Source: Clostridia bacterium (GTDB lineage: Bacteria > Bacillota > Clostridia > Peptostreptococcales > Anaerovoracaceae). From it: a stretch of 64,000 bases of DNA. The stretch spans positions 62,001 to 126,000 of the forward strand of contig CAJTER010000001.1 of assembly GCA_910575405.1 (NCBI GenBank), read 5' to 3'. The notes beneath the pieces are model-generated. The model had not been told where the DNA came from, ran no database searches, and worked only from the letters and a program-made list of their open reading frames with translations. Positions 26,796 through 36,449 of the stretch are shown in pieces (the first letter of the stretch is position 1; each line of letters begins with the position of its first letter). The position numbers were made by a program, and so were the translations under genes.

Positions 26796-27239
26796 TTATA
26801 CCGCATGATACTTGCTGTTTGCAACAAACTCTTCAATAAATCTTTCTTCATCTTTTTGAATAGCGAAATTGTGCTCACTCAGCTTTTTTTCTTTCAGCAT
26901 ATCAATAGAAGTTCGTTCTTTCTTGGCCTCAATAACCTGATTTCGTTTTTCTTCTTCTTTTTGATGAAGCACTGCCAGCATTTCTTTTTGCTGTCGTATC
27001 CTCTGGCTATCGCCGCCCAGATACTCCTGATATACCATCAGCTCGCTGATTCTGCATCCGTTTTGCTTGACATTTTCAAGCCCCTCTACAAAGTACTGGT
27101 GCTGGGCTTCCATTTCTTTAATTTCTTCTTCTTTTTGTGCTACAGCTCTGACGGCACCGGCATGTTCGGTGCGCAGATTATCTTCAATCTGGATTTTATA
27201 ATCCAATACTTTATCTAATGAAAATGAAAATTTTTTCAC
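26796..27239 (-). CDS. fliJ: Flagellar export protein FliJ
   Basis: 147 residues from a GTG at 27237-27239, preceded by AAGGGG seven bases upstream. The product then begins MKKFSFSLDKVLDYK, the classic FliJ N-terminus; a longer frame upstream would overlap fliI and has no RBS. It is wholly coiled coil, as FliJ is. It is the central stalk of the FliI ATPase. Confidence 0.92.
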   Translation of the reverse strand: MKKFSFSLDKVLDYKIQIEDNLRTEHAGAVRAVAQKEEEIKEMEAQHQYFVEGLENVKQNGCRISELMVYQEYLGGDSQRIRQQKEMLAVLHQKEEEKRNQVIEAKKERTSIDMLKEKKLSEHNFAIQKDEERFIEEFVANSKYHAV

Positions 27240-27282
27240 TTTCTTTCCCCTTTTATCTGGTGTACGAACCGTACACTGCTTC

Positions 27283-28587
27283 TTACTGTATGATCTGCTG
27301 CAGTGCGCTCCAGGTCTCGTCTTCTGCAAACTGTTCTTCGATCCCCTGCATGAGGAAGGATTGAACCTGATCATTTTTGGATATAGCGTAGTCAAGCTTT
27401 GGGTTCGTTCCTGCCTTGTATGCGCCGATGGAAATCAGATCTTCATTTTGCTCATACAGGCTGAGAATATCCCTCAGCTTGGATGCCTGCATTCTCTGCT
27501 CCGGCGAAACGATTTCCGTCATAAGACGGGAAATACTGGCATTTACATCAATTGCCGGAAAGTGGTTGGCATTTGCCAGCTTTCTACTGAGGACAATATG
27601 GCCATCCAAAATACCCCGGACCGTATCTGCGACTGGCTCGTTTGTATCATCGCCTTCTACTAATACTGTGTAAACTCCTGTAATAGAACCTTTTTCAAAA
27701 TTTCCGCTTCGTTCAAGAAGCCTTGGAAATTCCGCGTAAATGGAAGGCGTATAGCCTCTTGCAACGGGCGGCTCTCCCGTTGCAAGGCCGATTTCCCTCT
27801 GAGCCATTGCAAATCGTGTCAAAGAGTCCATCATCAGCAGGACATCTTTTCCCTGGTCTTTAAAATACTCCGCAATGGTTGTTGCAACCATCGGGCATTT
27901 CATTCGCAGCATAGCAGGCTGGTCGGAAGTCGCAACTACCAGGACGGAACGCTTCATACCCTCCGGCCCAAGATCTTTTTCCACAAATTCACGTACCTCT
28001 CTGCCACGCTCTCCTACTAGTGCAATGACATTGATATCTGTTTTTACATTTCTTGCAATCATCCCCAGAAGGGTGCTCTTTCCCACACCACTTCCTGCAA
28101 AGATTCCAATTCTCTGGCCTTTTCCTACTGTGTTGAGTCCGTCGATGGCTTTTATGCCAAAGGACAGGCGCTCCCGTATAGGCGGCCGCTCCATAGGGTT
28201 GATTTTCGGGTTTTCTACATAGTAATAACGCCCTGATTGAAAGTTTCCTTTTCCATCCATAGGATGGCCCAGTGCGTCAATAATTCTGCCCCTGAGAAAC
28301 TCACCTACGGGAATTTTAAGACGCTTCTTTGTGTTTCTTACAAAACTGTTGCTGCCTATTCCTTTCATATTCTCATAGGCCATCAACTGTACCTTGTCTT
28401 CTTTAAATCCTACAACCTCAGCTGGAATTTGCTTCTTCTGCTCCTCATTGTATATAAGAACAATATCGCCAATGCTGGCACCTCCGCCGGAAGCTTCCAT
28501 GGACATTCCTATTATGTTTTCAATACGGCCTATATAGTTTGCCGTCTCTGCCTGTTTGATCATGGCTGGAATTGCTTTCAGCATCAT
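27283..28587 (-). CDS. fliI: Flagellar export ATPase FliI
   Basis: 434 residues. Walker A is GIFAGSGVGKSTLLGMIAR, Walker B is VLLMMDSLTRFAMAQREIG, and the type III ATPase motif GERGREVREF is present. It powers flagellar protein export with FliH and FliJ, whose genes flank it. It starts 28 bases after fliH, with RBS GAGGT. Confidence 0.98.
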   Translation of the reverse strand: MMLKAIPAMIKQAETANYIGRIENIIGMSMEASGGGASIGDIVLIYNEEQKKQIPAEVVGFKEDKVQLMAYENMKGIGSNSFVRNTKKRLKIPVGEFLRGRIIDALGHPMDGKGNFQSGRYYYVENPKINPMERPPIRERLSFGIKAIDGLNTVGKGQRIGIFAGSGVGKSTLLGMIARNVKTDINVIALVGERGREVREFVEKDLGPEGMKRSVLVVATSDQPAMLRMKCPMVATTIAEYFKDQGKDVLLMMDSLTRFAMAQREIGLATGEPPVARGYTPSIYAEFPRLLERSGNFEKGSITGVYTVLVEGDDTNEPVADTVRGILDGHIVLSRKLANANHFPAIDVNASISRLMTEIVSPEQRMQASKLRDILSLYEQNEDLISIGAYKAGTNPKLDYAISKNDQVQSFLMQGIEEQFAEDETWSALQQIIQ

Positions 28588-28615
28588 GCCTACCTCATTC
28601 GTTATTGTCTGTCTT

Positions 28616-29389
28616 TTATAGTCGTGCGTTATTCAGGATATCCCGAATATTTTCCATCTGGGTTCCGGTGCTGATATCAATAATCTCCTGTGGGAGTTCA
28701 ATGATGCAGGTGCCCGGTTCTGTATCTTCCATAATGACAATCTTCACATTGTCGGAAAGCTTTGCCAGTTCTCTGAGCAGCTGCGCATCTCCCTGAATTT
28801 CCATATCATCGCCGGTCTTTGCCACATAAATCCTCGCCCAGGCGGTTTTTTTCAGCTTTTCCGTAGCAGCGATGATCATCCGTTTAATGACCTCGCTGCT
28901 GGATTTTAAGCTCGTTTGTACAATCTTTTCTCCAATGGCCAGAGAAATATTTTTTAAATCATCCAGATACTCTTCCAGGATTTTTTCCTTTTCATGGTTC
29001 ATATCTGCTACATACTGAGCAATTTCTTCCTCCAAACGCTGGATATGGAAATGTGTTTGCTCTTCTTCCTCTTCTCTGGCCTGCTTGCGGCCTGCGGCTT
29101 TGCCGTCTTCACGGCCTTCCTCAAAGCCTCTGTCATAAGCCTCTCTGCGGATCTCGTCAGCCTCTTCTTTTGCCCGTTCCAGCAGGGCTTCGGCTTTCCA
29201 GATCATTTCCTGGACCATCTGTTCTTCCACAGTTGGCCCCTGCTCTTCAGGCTCAGGTTCTTCCTCCTGCTGCCGGCCAGGCTCTGCCTTTTTGTCCGGC
29301 AGGGGAAATTCAAACACCTGAAATACATCATTTGTACCAGCTGCAACGATCTCCTCGTCAGCCTGTACGCCTTTCAATATTCTATACAA
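28616..29389 (-). CDS. fliH: Flagellar assembly protein FliH
   Basis: 257 residues from a TTG at 29387-29389 with AAAGGA upstream; it overlaps the end of fliG by eight bases. A long Glu/Gln/Arg-rich coiled coil (50-140) contains DRGFEEGREDGKAAGRK, the Gly-repeat typical of FliH. A V-ATPase E-subunit-like domain ends it. It regulates FliI. Confidence 0.93.
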   Translation of the reverse strand: MYRILKGVQADEEIVAAGTNDVFQVFEFPLPDKKAEPGRQQEEEPEPEEQGPTVEEQMVQEMIWKAEALLERAKEEADEIRREAYDRGFEEGREDGKAAGRKQAREEEEEQTHFHIQRLEEEIAQYVADMNHEKEKILEEYLDDLKNISLAIGEKIVQTSLKSSSEVIKRMIIAATEKLKKTAWARIYVAKTGDDMEIQGDAQLLRELAKLSDNVKIVIMEDTEPGTCIIELPQEIIDISTGTQMENIRDILNNARL

Positions 29390-30431
29390 TGATGTCGTCC
29401 TTTCCGCCCTTACTGATGATTACTTCGCCTGCTTCATCCAGCTTACGAACCAGATTTACAATGCGCTGCTGTGCATCTTCTACATCCTTAAGCCGCACGT
29501 TGACTGTAACCTCCAGATCGGACTGGATCGTTTCTGCCATACGCGACGACATATTCTTGTAGAAGAGGGATGCCAGTTCCGGACTTGCATTTTTCAATGC
29601 GTAAACCAGATCCTTCATATCGCAGTCGCGGATAAAACGCTGCACCGAGCGGTCGTCCATGCCCATGATATCTTCGAACACGAACATCTTCTTCCTGATG
29701 GTTTCTGCCAGCTCCGGATTTTCTTCTCCCATGCGGTCGAAGATAAATTTCTCGTTGCTTCTGTCCATGTGATTCATGATATCTGCAACATAATCTACGC
29801 CGCCAACCGTGGTGTAGTCTGTGGTGAGTACATCGTCCAGCTGTTTTCTGAGCTGTGACTCTACCAGCTTTATGGCCTCTGGGGAAGCGCCCTCCATCTG
29901 TGCGATGTTCTCCACCACCTTGATTCTCTTTTCCTCCGGCAGCTCGGCAATTACCGAAGCTGCCAGCTCTGACTCCGCATAGGATAAGACCAGTGCAATC
30001 ATCTGCGGCCTTTCATACTGCAGGACAGAATACAAATTCTTAGGATCGATCTTCTGTATGAATTCAAAGGATCGATTTTTCAGGTATTTTGTAACCTTGC
30101 CGAGGAGTTCATTTGCAGTGGCTTCGCCGTATGCCTTTTCCAGAACTGCTCTGGCATATTCCATACCGCCGTCTGTTACAACCTTCTGGGTAAGGCAGGT
30201 CTTGTAAAAGTCGTCTAAAACCGCTTCTGTCTGTTCTGCCTCCAGATGTCCCAGCTTTGCTACTTCCAGCGTCAGCTTTTCTACATCTTCTGAGCTGAGG
30301 TATTTATAGATTTGGGAAGCCTTATCCGTTCCCAAGGCAACGACCAGAGCCGCCGCCTTTTGCTGTGAAGTCAAACTTGCAGCTGGATTTTCTGCAGCCG
30401 TAGTAGCAGCGCTGCCATTATCTTCCGCCAT
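29382..30431 (-). CDS. fliG: Flagellar switch protein FliG
   Basis: 349 residues from the ATG at 30429-30431, chosen because GGAGGTG is ideally placed. N, middle and C domains are typical: LTSQQKAAALVVALGTDKAS at the start and DDRSVQRFIRDCDMKDLVYA in the torque domain. It couples the stator to rotation and attaches to FliF. Its start overlaps the end of fliF by 14 bases. Confidence 0.97.
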   Translation of the reverse strand: MAEDNGSAATTAAENPAASLTSQQKAAALVVALGTDKASQIYKYLSSEDVEKLTLEVAKLGHLEAEQTEAVLDDFYKTCLTQKVVTDGGMEYARAVLEKAYGEATANELLGKVTKYLKNRSFEFIQKIDPKNLYSVLQYERPQMIALVLSYAESELAASVIAELPEEKRIKVVENIAQMEGASPEAIKLVESQLRKQLDDVLTTDYTTVGGVDYVADIMNHMDRSNEKFIFDRMGEENPELAETIRKKMFVFEDIMGMDDRSVQRFIRDCDMKDLVYALKNASPELASLFYKNMSSRMAETIQSDLEVTVNVRLKDVEDAQQRIVNLVRKLDEAGEVIISKGGKDDIIV

Positions 30432-32025
30432 CTTCCTCACCTCCATTTAGCCAAAGTCTAAGTTGCTGTGCGGAGAGTTCAGGATTTTCACTTGCAAATG
30501 CCCGAACCATTTCACGCAGCTCTCTTGTTCGCTCACCCTGCAGATTGAGGATTTCCGGATTTTCATCAAATACTTCCTCTTCCTCAATAACAGGCATAAA
30601 TTCTTCTTCCACCGGAAGCTCTTCTTCGGCCTTCTTCTTGCGCCGTCTGAGGAATAGCAACACTCCCAGTGCGATGAGCAGCAGCAGTGCAAGTCCACCG
30701 CCTGCTACAGGCAGGTACTTCACAAAGCCTGAAGTCGTCTTGGTCGGAGCCTCGCCTTCCTTGTAGAACGGCGCTGCCACAATCGTGATTTTTTCTTCCT
30801 GATCCGCCTGTGCGATTCCCGTAGCATTCGCTACCAATGAAAGGGCCTCGGTTTCTGTCAGATTGCCAAGCGTATTACCGTTTACCGAAACGGAAACCGT
30901 CAGATCATCAAGCACACCCGGGTCTAATTCACCCTGTTCCTTGATCTGGTTGACCAGATAATCCCGGACAACGCTCTGGCTCCTATAGGTACTGCCGGCC
31001 TGACCGGTGGTATTCGTATATTCTGAAACATCAGCATTGGTTTCCGATCCGGCTACCCCGCCGGTAGTCCCTCCGCCGGTACTCTGTTCTGTGCTGCTGC
31101 TTTCCTTGGATATGATACCCCGCTTATCGTCTTCGTCGATCTTTTCCGGAGTTTCATATGTCGTGCTTTCCCGCACGACCCGTTCCATGTTGACTTTACC
31201 CTTTGCCGATACCCTGATGTTATCCGCACCATAGAAAGGCCCCAGCACATTGATAACTTTTCTTGTAATCTGATCCTCAATAATCTTTGCAATTTCCTGT
31301 GCCGTATCACCGGAAGTGCTCCTTCCGTCCGCCGTTTCCACGGAAACATCGATTCCATTCCCATCAAAGACCGCTACATTTTCCAGTTGCATCTCCGGAA
31401 CGCTCTTAGCTACCAGGCGCTGAATCGCTGCCGCCTGTTTTTCGCTGGGCGAACCTCCATCCTCCATGGTAACTACTACGGAAGCGCTGGAATTTTCTTC
31501 ACTGTCCGACTCCTCCAGTGCGTATTTCTTTTCTTCTTTCAGGGCAATGGTGACCTTTGCGTCCTTGACACCGTCAAAAAGACCGATGGTGGCGCCAATA
31601 CGGTTTTGCAACTCGTACAGCTTGTAGGTCTGCTTTTCCGTATCCGTAGTCATGCCCCCCGCATTCTGCGTAAAGACATCGTATGTAAATCCACTCTTTG
31701 GATATCCTTCGTATGCAAGGTTTGCCCTGGTCTGATCGGCTACGCTCTCTTCTACCAGAATGGTTCCGCCGCCCTTATACTGATACTCGACGCTGTCTTC
31801 CTGCAGCTTGCCCACGATCTGAGTCGCTTCTTCTTCCGTAACACCGGAAAAAAGCACGACATAATCCTTCTGGTTCAATACTACAGCAAGAATAATAGCA
31901 GCGGCTACGATTACAATCAAAACCGCGGCAATCAAAATTTTCGTCTTTTTACCCAGCTTTCCAAGAAATTCGCCGATTTTACTCGCTTTAATTTTTTCTT
32001 TTATTTCTCCAAATTTCTTACCCAA
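30418..32025 (-). CDS. fliF: MS-ring protein FliF
   Basis: 535 residues. Membrane helices lie at about 31-50 (LIAAVLIVIVAAAIILAVV) and 438-458 (VAGGGLALLLLIALGVLLF). RBM domains between them include YEGYPKSGFTYDVF. The C-terminal FliG-binding segment is GERTRELREMVRAFASENPE. It starts with TTG. It forms the MS ring in the membrane. A Gly/Thr/Ser-rich loop near 310-345 is the usual variable region. Confidence 0.96.
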   Translation of the reverse strand: MGKKFGEIKEKIKASKIGEFLGKLGKKTKILIAAVLIVIVAAAIILAVVLNQKDYVVLFSGVTEEEATQIVGKLQEDSVEYQYKGGGTILVEESVADQTRANLAYEGYPKSGFTYDVFTQNAGGMTTDTEKQTYKLYELQNRIGATIGLFDGVKDAKVTIALKEEKKYALEESDSEENSSASVVVTMEDGGSPSEKQAAAIQRLVAKSVPEMQLENVAVFDGNGIDVSVETADGRSTSGDTAQEIAKIIEDQITRKVINVLGPFYGADNIRVSAKGKVNMERVVRESTTYETPEKIDEDDKRGIISKESSSTEQSTGGGTTGGVAGSETNADVSEYTNTTGQAGSTYRSQSVVRDYLVNQIKEQGELDPGVLDDLTVSVSVNGNTLGNLTETEALSLVANATGIAQADQEEKITIVAAPFYKEGEAPTKTTSGFVKYLPVAGGGLALLLLIALGVLLFLRRRKKKAEEELPVEEEFMPVIEEEEVFDENPEILNLQGERTRELREMVRAFASENPELSAQQLRLWLNGGEEDGGR

Positions 32026-32080
32026 GTTTCTATACCCGCTTTACTCTTTTTTGTTCAAATCTTCTCAATTCCGCCATTCC

Positions 32081-32392
32081 TTACAGAGTAATGCGCATCA
32101 GCTCGTTGTAAGCCTCTACTGCTTTATTGCGCATCTGAACCAGCATATCAATGGCAAGCTGCGCTTCACTAGCCGCTACGCCCAGAGTATGGACATCATC
32201 AATTTGGCCTGTTGCCAGCATGTACTGCTGCTGTGCCAGGTTTTCTTCCGCCTCCTGAACATTGCCGATCATATTTCCAAAAATATCTTTGAACAGGCTT
32301 CCGCCCTCCGTCTGCTCTGCCTTTTGGGCTGAAGTAATACTGCCCAGAGACTGAGGGATCTGAATGGGCGTAATGAAATCTGTTGTTATCAT
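32081..32392 (-). CDS. fliE: Basal body protein FliE
   Basis: 103 residues, ending in the FliE motif VQEAEENLAQQQYMLATGQI, then DDVHTLGVAASEAQLAIDM. It links the MS ring to the rod. RBS GGAGGA. Normally flgC would precede it; here a 212-base empty gap does. Confidence 0.95.
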   Translation of the reverse strand: MITTDFITPIQIPQSLGSITSAQKAEQTEGGSLFKDIFGNMIGNVQEAEENLAQQQYMLATGQIDDVHTLGVAASEAQLAIDMLVQMRNKAVEAYNELMRITL

Positions 32393-32604
32393 TGTTCATC
32401 CTCCATCTGTCATTTATTTTCGCATTCATTCTTTGTAGCACGAACGAATTATCTGGCCGCTCCTGTTGGCATCCAAAACATATTTGCAAATTTTGTCTAC
32501 CGTTATATATATTTACTTTTTTGGTATTTATTTTAATATTTTTATACTTTTTTAATTTCTCGCGTTTTATCTTCCAGCTTGCCGTATAACACCTTCCGTG
32601 CCGC
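32393..32604 (-). other. Empty slot where flgC is expected
   Basis: AT-rich spacer of 212 bases between flgB and fliE. No reading frame in it looks like FlgC, and I see no recognisable FlgC fragment. The only signal is the fliE ribosome binding site at its end. No convincing promoter or terminator was found. Confidence 0.7.
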
Positions 32605-32991
32605 TTACTGACCCTTGATTACAGACTGCAGTCTGTGGTGATCGCTATTAATAGAGTACAGAAGATATTGATACTGCAATGCAGCCCTGGTTACTTCAAC
32701 CATTTCTACGTCCGCATCCACATTGTTTCCATCAAGGCGGGAAGTCTCATTTCTAGTATCGTTTACTTCCCAGCGGGCGCTTTCAATGGCATTCCCGATG
32801 AGACCCCTGTTTCCGGTTACCGCTGCATTCTTAAGCTTGCTCCGAAAAGTTTCTTCAAAAGTTACATATTTTGTCTTATATCCTGGCGTGTCCACATTGG
32901 CGAGATTTGCAGAGTGTACCTGTTGTTTGCTCCACAGAAAATCCAATGCTTTTTCTGCCATAGGAATCGAATTTCCAAATATTTGTATCAT
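32605..32991 (-). CDS. flgB: Flagellar proximal rod protein FlgB
   Basis: 128 residues. N-terminus MIQIFGNSIPMAEKALDFLW, the rod motif SANLANVDTPGYKTKYVTFE, and the FlgB end (VEVTRAALQYQYLLYSINSD) are all present. First gene of the fla/che operon, behind a sigma-A promoter. RBS CTGGAG. Confidence 0.95.
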   Translation of the reverse strand: MIQIFGNSIPMAEKALDFLWSKQQVHSANLANVDTPGYKTKYVTFEETFRSKLKNAAVTGNRGLIGNAIESARWEVNDTRNETSRLDGNNVDADVEMVEVTRAALQYQYLLYSINSDHHRLQSVIKGQ

Positions 32992-33077
32992 GTCCTGTTT
33001 CTCCAGTTTTCATTTTTGACATACTACTTTTTACGAGTTCGTTTCACAATAATACCTAGCATAATTCAGCATACATC

Positions 33078-33106
33078 ACTTTACTACGTTTTTCAATTGA
33101 TGTCAA
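33078..33106 (-). promoter_or_regulatory. Sigma-A promoter of the fla/che operon
   Basis: Minus strand TTGACA, exactly 17 bases, then TAAAGT, about 90 bases upstream of flgB. A second overlapping candidate, TTGAAA-N17-TATGCT, starts a few bases downstream. The leader is AT-rich. I found no GEMM-type c-di-GMP riboswitch core in it. Confidence 0.75.
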
Positions 33107-33249
33107 TTCTTTTCAAGCTATTTCAATTGTTTTCCTGCTATTTTTCTAAAAAAGTGCATTTTTTCACCAATTCTTCATATATTAATTTCGCAAATTTCAA
33201 GATTGTTTTGCTTTCTTTTCGGAAATCTGTTAAAATAAATGTAAAGTTC

Positions 33250-33276
33250 TTATATGCAGTAATTTATATCCGATAT
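33250..33276 (+). promoter_or_regulatory. SigD promoter of the chemoreceptor gene
   Basis: TTAT, 15 bases, TCCGATAT. The flagellin promoter has the same TTAT-N15 arrangement with GCCGATAT. It lies about 90 bases upstream of the ATG. Confidence 0.6.
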
Positions 33277-33367
33277 ATATTATATTGAATAATTATGTTT
33301 GGTCTATTGTATCAAGAACTTTTTATTAAAAGAAAAATTTTAAAAGATAAGGATGGTGTAAACATTA

Positions 33368-35248
33368 ATGAAGAACATGTCTATCAGAAGTAAAATGCTG
33401 CTATCTTGCATAATCATTGCTGTAATCGGCTGCATTTCCGGCATCATGGGTATTATCATTACTCACAATACAGATGCAAAGTATAATAAGGCCTTTGATG
33501 ATTATGGCTTTTCGCAGGGTGATATTGGAATCGCCATGAGCGCCCTTTCCGATACAAACACAGCTTTAGCCGTAGCGATCAATTCTACAAATGATGCAAC
33601 CATCAGTTCGGCTGTATCCGGCTTTAACGAGGCAATTACTCAAATTAATGAGCGTTCCTCTACCATTGAGGCGTCTCTTCAATCTCAGGCAGCAAAGGAT
33701 GCTTTTGTTGATTTTGAGCAGGCTTTCAGTCAGTATGAACAGGTAGCCTCCGGTTATATGGATCGGGCGCAAACCGTGACCTCTGAGGGTAGGGATGCTT
33801 TATTCAGCAGAGCGCTTTCAGAAGTAAATTCGTCGTATACGGTTGCTCAGGATTCCCTAAAATCCATCATGGATAGCAAGGAAAACAGCGGTCATGAGGT
33901 AGTTGCTGCACAGGAGAAAACAACGAATTTCTTTATTATCCTTACGATTGCGCTGATCCTTATTTCTTACATCGTCGCATTTGCAATTTCGCATATGCTA
34001 AAAAATCAGATCGCAACTCCAATTCGCCTCTGTTCAGAGCGTCTGTCCCAGCTCTCAAAGGGAGATCTACAGACTCCGGTTCCTGATATTCAACAGGAAA
34101 ACGAAATTGGAGAAATGGTGGGAAGCACCAAAACGATTGTCGATACGCTTACTACTATTATTCAGGATGAAATCCAGCTGCTGGGTGGAATGAGCGACGG
34201 CGATTTTACCGTCAAATCAAATTGCCGCGAACTGTACATGGGCGATTTCCAGCCGCTGCTTGAAGCAATCCGTGGTATTTGTTACAAGCTGAATGATCTA
34301 CTGTTGCAGATCGATGAAGCTGCCGGCCAGGTAGATTCCGGTGCGGATCAGGTTTCCAGCGGCGCTCAGGCTCTTTCTCAGGGCGCAACCGAACAGGCAA
34401 GCTCCGTAGAAGAGCTGGCTGCAACTATCAACGATATTTCAGGCAATGTCAGCAGCAACGCACAGAATGCCACTCACGTACAGGAACTGGCCAATAAGGT
34501 TGGAGCTGAAATTACAGAAAGCAACCAGCAGATGGATCATATGACCGCTGCTATGGGCCAGATTGAAAACGAATCCAATGAAATAGGCAAAATTATTAAG
34601 ACCATTGAGGATATCGCATTCCAGACCAACATTTTGGCTCTCAACGCCGCAGTTGAAGCTGCCCGCGCCGGTTCTGCCGGAAAGGGATTCGCTGTTGTAG
34701 CAGATGAGGTTCGTAATCTGGCTGCCAAGAGTCAGGATGCCGCAAAGGATACGACAGCCCTTATTGAAAACGCTATTGCTGCTGTAAAAAATGGAACTCA
34801 GATTGCCAGCGATACCGCGCAGTCCATGGCAAACGTTGTTACAAATGCCAAGGAAGTTACGGAGCGTATTGATGCAATTTCTCAGGCATCTCAGGATCAG
34901 GCTGAATCTGTGGCTCAGGTTACGCAGGGAGTCGATCAGATTTCCAGTGTTGTTCAGACCAATTCCGCTACCGCACAGCAGAGCGCTGCTGCCAGCGAAG
35001 AATTATCTGGTCAGGCTCATCTGCTGAAATCTCTGATTTCCGGCTTCAAATTTACTGGACGGGAAGGTATGGCATCTTCTGCGCCAGCTTACACTGCGCC
35101 TGCAGAGCCTAAAGAACCGGCTGCTGCCGCATCTGCGCTTTCTTCTACATATCCAGTTGGCGACATTACAAATTATGATGTTGCTGAAGAAGACAATTAC
35201 TCTGCTCCAGCTCCGGCCTTTACAGGCAACAATAACGACAAGTATTAA
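33368..35248 (+). CDS. Methyl-accepting chemotaxis protein
   Basis: 626 residues. TM1 lies at about 8-29 and an extracytoplasmic four-helix-bundle sensor at 30-185. TM2 ([20 protein letters not shown]) is near 188-207, followed by HAMP and a long signalling coiled coil. The receptor tip [20 protein letters not shown] is followed by [20 protein letters not shown], the invariant hairpin. The C-terminal tail of about 60 residues is Ala/Pro/Tyr/Asp-rich and may be a flexible tether. No periplasmic ligand motif is recognised. It is transcribed divergently from the fla/che operon. Confidence 0.95.
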   Translation: MKNMSIRSKMLLSCIIIAVIGCISGIMGIIITHNTDAKYNKAFDDYGFSQGDIGIAMSALSDTNTALAVAINSTNDATISSAVSGFNEAITQINERSSTIEASLQSQAAKDAFVDFEQAFSQYEQVASGYMDRAQTVTSEGRDALFSRALSEVNSSYTVAQDSLKSIMDSKENSGHEVVAAQEKTTNFFIILTIALILISYIVAFAISHMLKNQIATPIRLCSERLSQLSKGDLQTPVPDIQQENEIGEMVGSTKTIVDTLTTIIQDEIQLLGGMSDGDFTVKSNCRELYMGDFQPLLEAIRGICYKLNDLLLQIDEAAGQVDSGADQVSSGAQALSQGATEQASSVEELAATINDISGNVSSNAQNATHVQELANKVGAEITESNQQMDHMTAAMGQIENESNEIGKIIKTIEDIAFQTNILALNAAVEAARAGSAGKGFAVVADEVRNLAAKSQDAAKDTTALIENAIAAVKNGTQIASDTAQSMANVVTNAKEVTERIDAISQASQDQAESVAQVTQGVDQISSVVQTNSATAQQSAAASEELSGQAHLLKSLISGFKFTGREGMASSAPAYTAPAEPKEPAAAASALSSTYPVGDITNYDVAEEDNYSAPAPAFTGNNNDKY

Positions 35249-35290
35249 TATCATTCTACCTGATAAATGCAAATCTAAAATAGCTTCAAT

Positions 35291-35325
35291 GCCGTACCAG
35301 AATATATATTCTGGTGCGGTTTTTA
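35291..35325 (+). terminator. Terminator after the chemoreceptor gene
   Basis: CCGTACCAGAATA pairs with TATTCTGGTGCGG over a 2-base gap with one mismatch, then TTTTTATT. It starts about 40 bases after the stop codon. Confidence 0.9.
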
Positions 35326-35516
35326 TTGTGACTGATTGTGTCTGGCTGCTGGCGCAATTTCCATGTGATAAAAAATTCACTCCACGAAAAAAGACACTCT
35401 CTTTAATAATGAAAGTGCCCTTTCCTGAAAGCAGATGTGAGGTCCGCTCTCTGAATACTGCTATGCAGCATTCATGTTATATGATGTGAGATATAGGAAG
35501 GAAAGCCTCCTTATAA

Positions 35517-36317
35517 TCAAAGTGAAAATAAACTGCCTGTACCATATGTACTGCCAGACGATGTCCCAGATCCGAACATCCTCAGCGACATCTGCGCCTG
35601 CATCAGGTTGAGCAGGGTAAGCAGTGTATCTGTTTTGATTCCAACGGTACCGTTTCCTGCAGTCCCTGCTGCAGCTGTATTTTGTCCCGCTATATTGGCA
35701 GTGGAGGTATTTCCATTAAGAATGCTGGGTACTGTTCCATATGCGGTAATGGATTCTCCTGCATATCCCAGAACCCGGTTTACGTAATTCTGTGTTTCTT
35801 TAAAGGGCGGAATGCCGCCATATTTGTCCACATTTCCCGGGCCTGCATTGTAGGCTGCCAAGGCAAGCTTCACATTGCCATCATATCGATCCAGCATCTG
35901 AGAGAGATATTTTGCCCCTCCCATGATGTTTTGTCTGGCATTATATGGATCCGTCACTCCCAGAGATTTTGCTGTTGCCGGCATCAGCTGCATAACACCT
36001 ACCGCTCCTGCTGAGGACACAACGGAGGCGTTAAAATTCGACTCTGCCTTTCCTACTGCTTTGAGCAGATTGGCATCTATCCCATATTTCTTTGCCGCTT
36101 CTTCAAAGATTTGATCCATTGTTGTTCCCGCCGATACAGTACTGGTCGATGCAGAATTTTTTGCCTGAGCGTTTTGTATATTCTGCAGAATATTGCGGAA
36201 GGACAAATTGCTCGCCGTACCTAAAACGCTGCCCGAGTAGTTATTTGTCCCAAGACCAGTAGTTCCTCCCATAGAGGAAAGAGCCTGCATCATCAGGTAT
36301 GTATTTAAGTAATCCAT
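35517..36317 (-). CDS. Lytic transglycosylase (SLT family)
   Basis: 266 residues from the ATG at 36315-36317 (AGGGAGA just upstream; a longer frame has no RBS). The SLT domain spans about 90-205: KYGIDANLLKAVGKAESNFN with the catalytic Glu in KAESNF, GAVGVMQLMPATAKSLGV, and LALAAYNAGPGNVDKYGG. It cleaves peptidoglycan glycan strands. No signal peptide is evident, so it may be exported through the flagellar system to open the wall for rod assembly, as other flagellar transglycosylases are; this is inference from context. The Gly/Ser/Asn-rich tail is low complexity. Confidence 0.9.
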   Translation of the reverse strand: MDYLNTYLMMQALSSMGGTTGLGTNNYSGSVLGTASNLSFRNILQNIQNAQAKNSASTSTVSAGTTMDQIFEEAAKKYGIDANLLKAVGKAESNFNASVVSSAGAVGVMQLMPATAKSLGVTDPYNARQNIMGGAKYLSQMLDRYDGNVKLALAAYNAGPGNVDKYGGIPPFKETQNYVNRVLGYAGESITAYGTVPSILNGNTSTANIAGQNTAAAGTAGNGTVGIKTDTLLTLLNLMQAQMSLRMFGSGTSSGSTYGTGSLFSL

Positions 36318-36351
36318 GTTGATCTCCCTTTCTGTCTTTCCATATACTTTA

Positions 36352-36380
36352 ATAAAACCACAAATTCGCAAGTTCGTCAA
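36352..36380 (-). promoter_or_regulatory. Promoter of the transglycosylase gene
   Basis: Minus strand TTGACG, 17 bases, TTTTAT, about 35 bases before the start codon. Confidence 0.5.
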
Positions 36381-36410
36381 CAGATTTCTATGTTTTTTTG
36401 CTGTTTTTTA

Positions 36411-36419
36411 TGCTATAAT
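36411..36419 (+). promoter_or_regulatory. Extended -10 promoter of the PilZ gene
   Basis: TGCTATAAT, an extended -10 element (TG-n-TATAAT) without a good -35, about 30 bases before the ATG. Confidence 0.5.
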
Positions 36420-36449
36420 AGGGGATGATTATAAAGTAGGAGGTTAGCC

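Noticed and set aside
33000-33367. Possible c-di-GMP riboswitch before the fla operon or chemoreceptor
   Set aside because: No GEMM-I core or tetraloop-receptor pattern on either strand; the region is AT-rich with promoters only.
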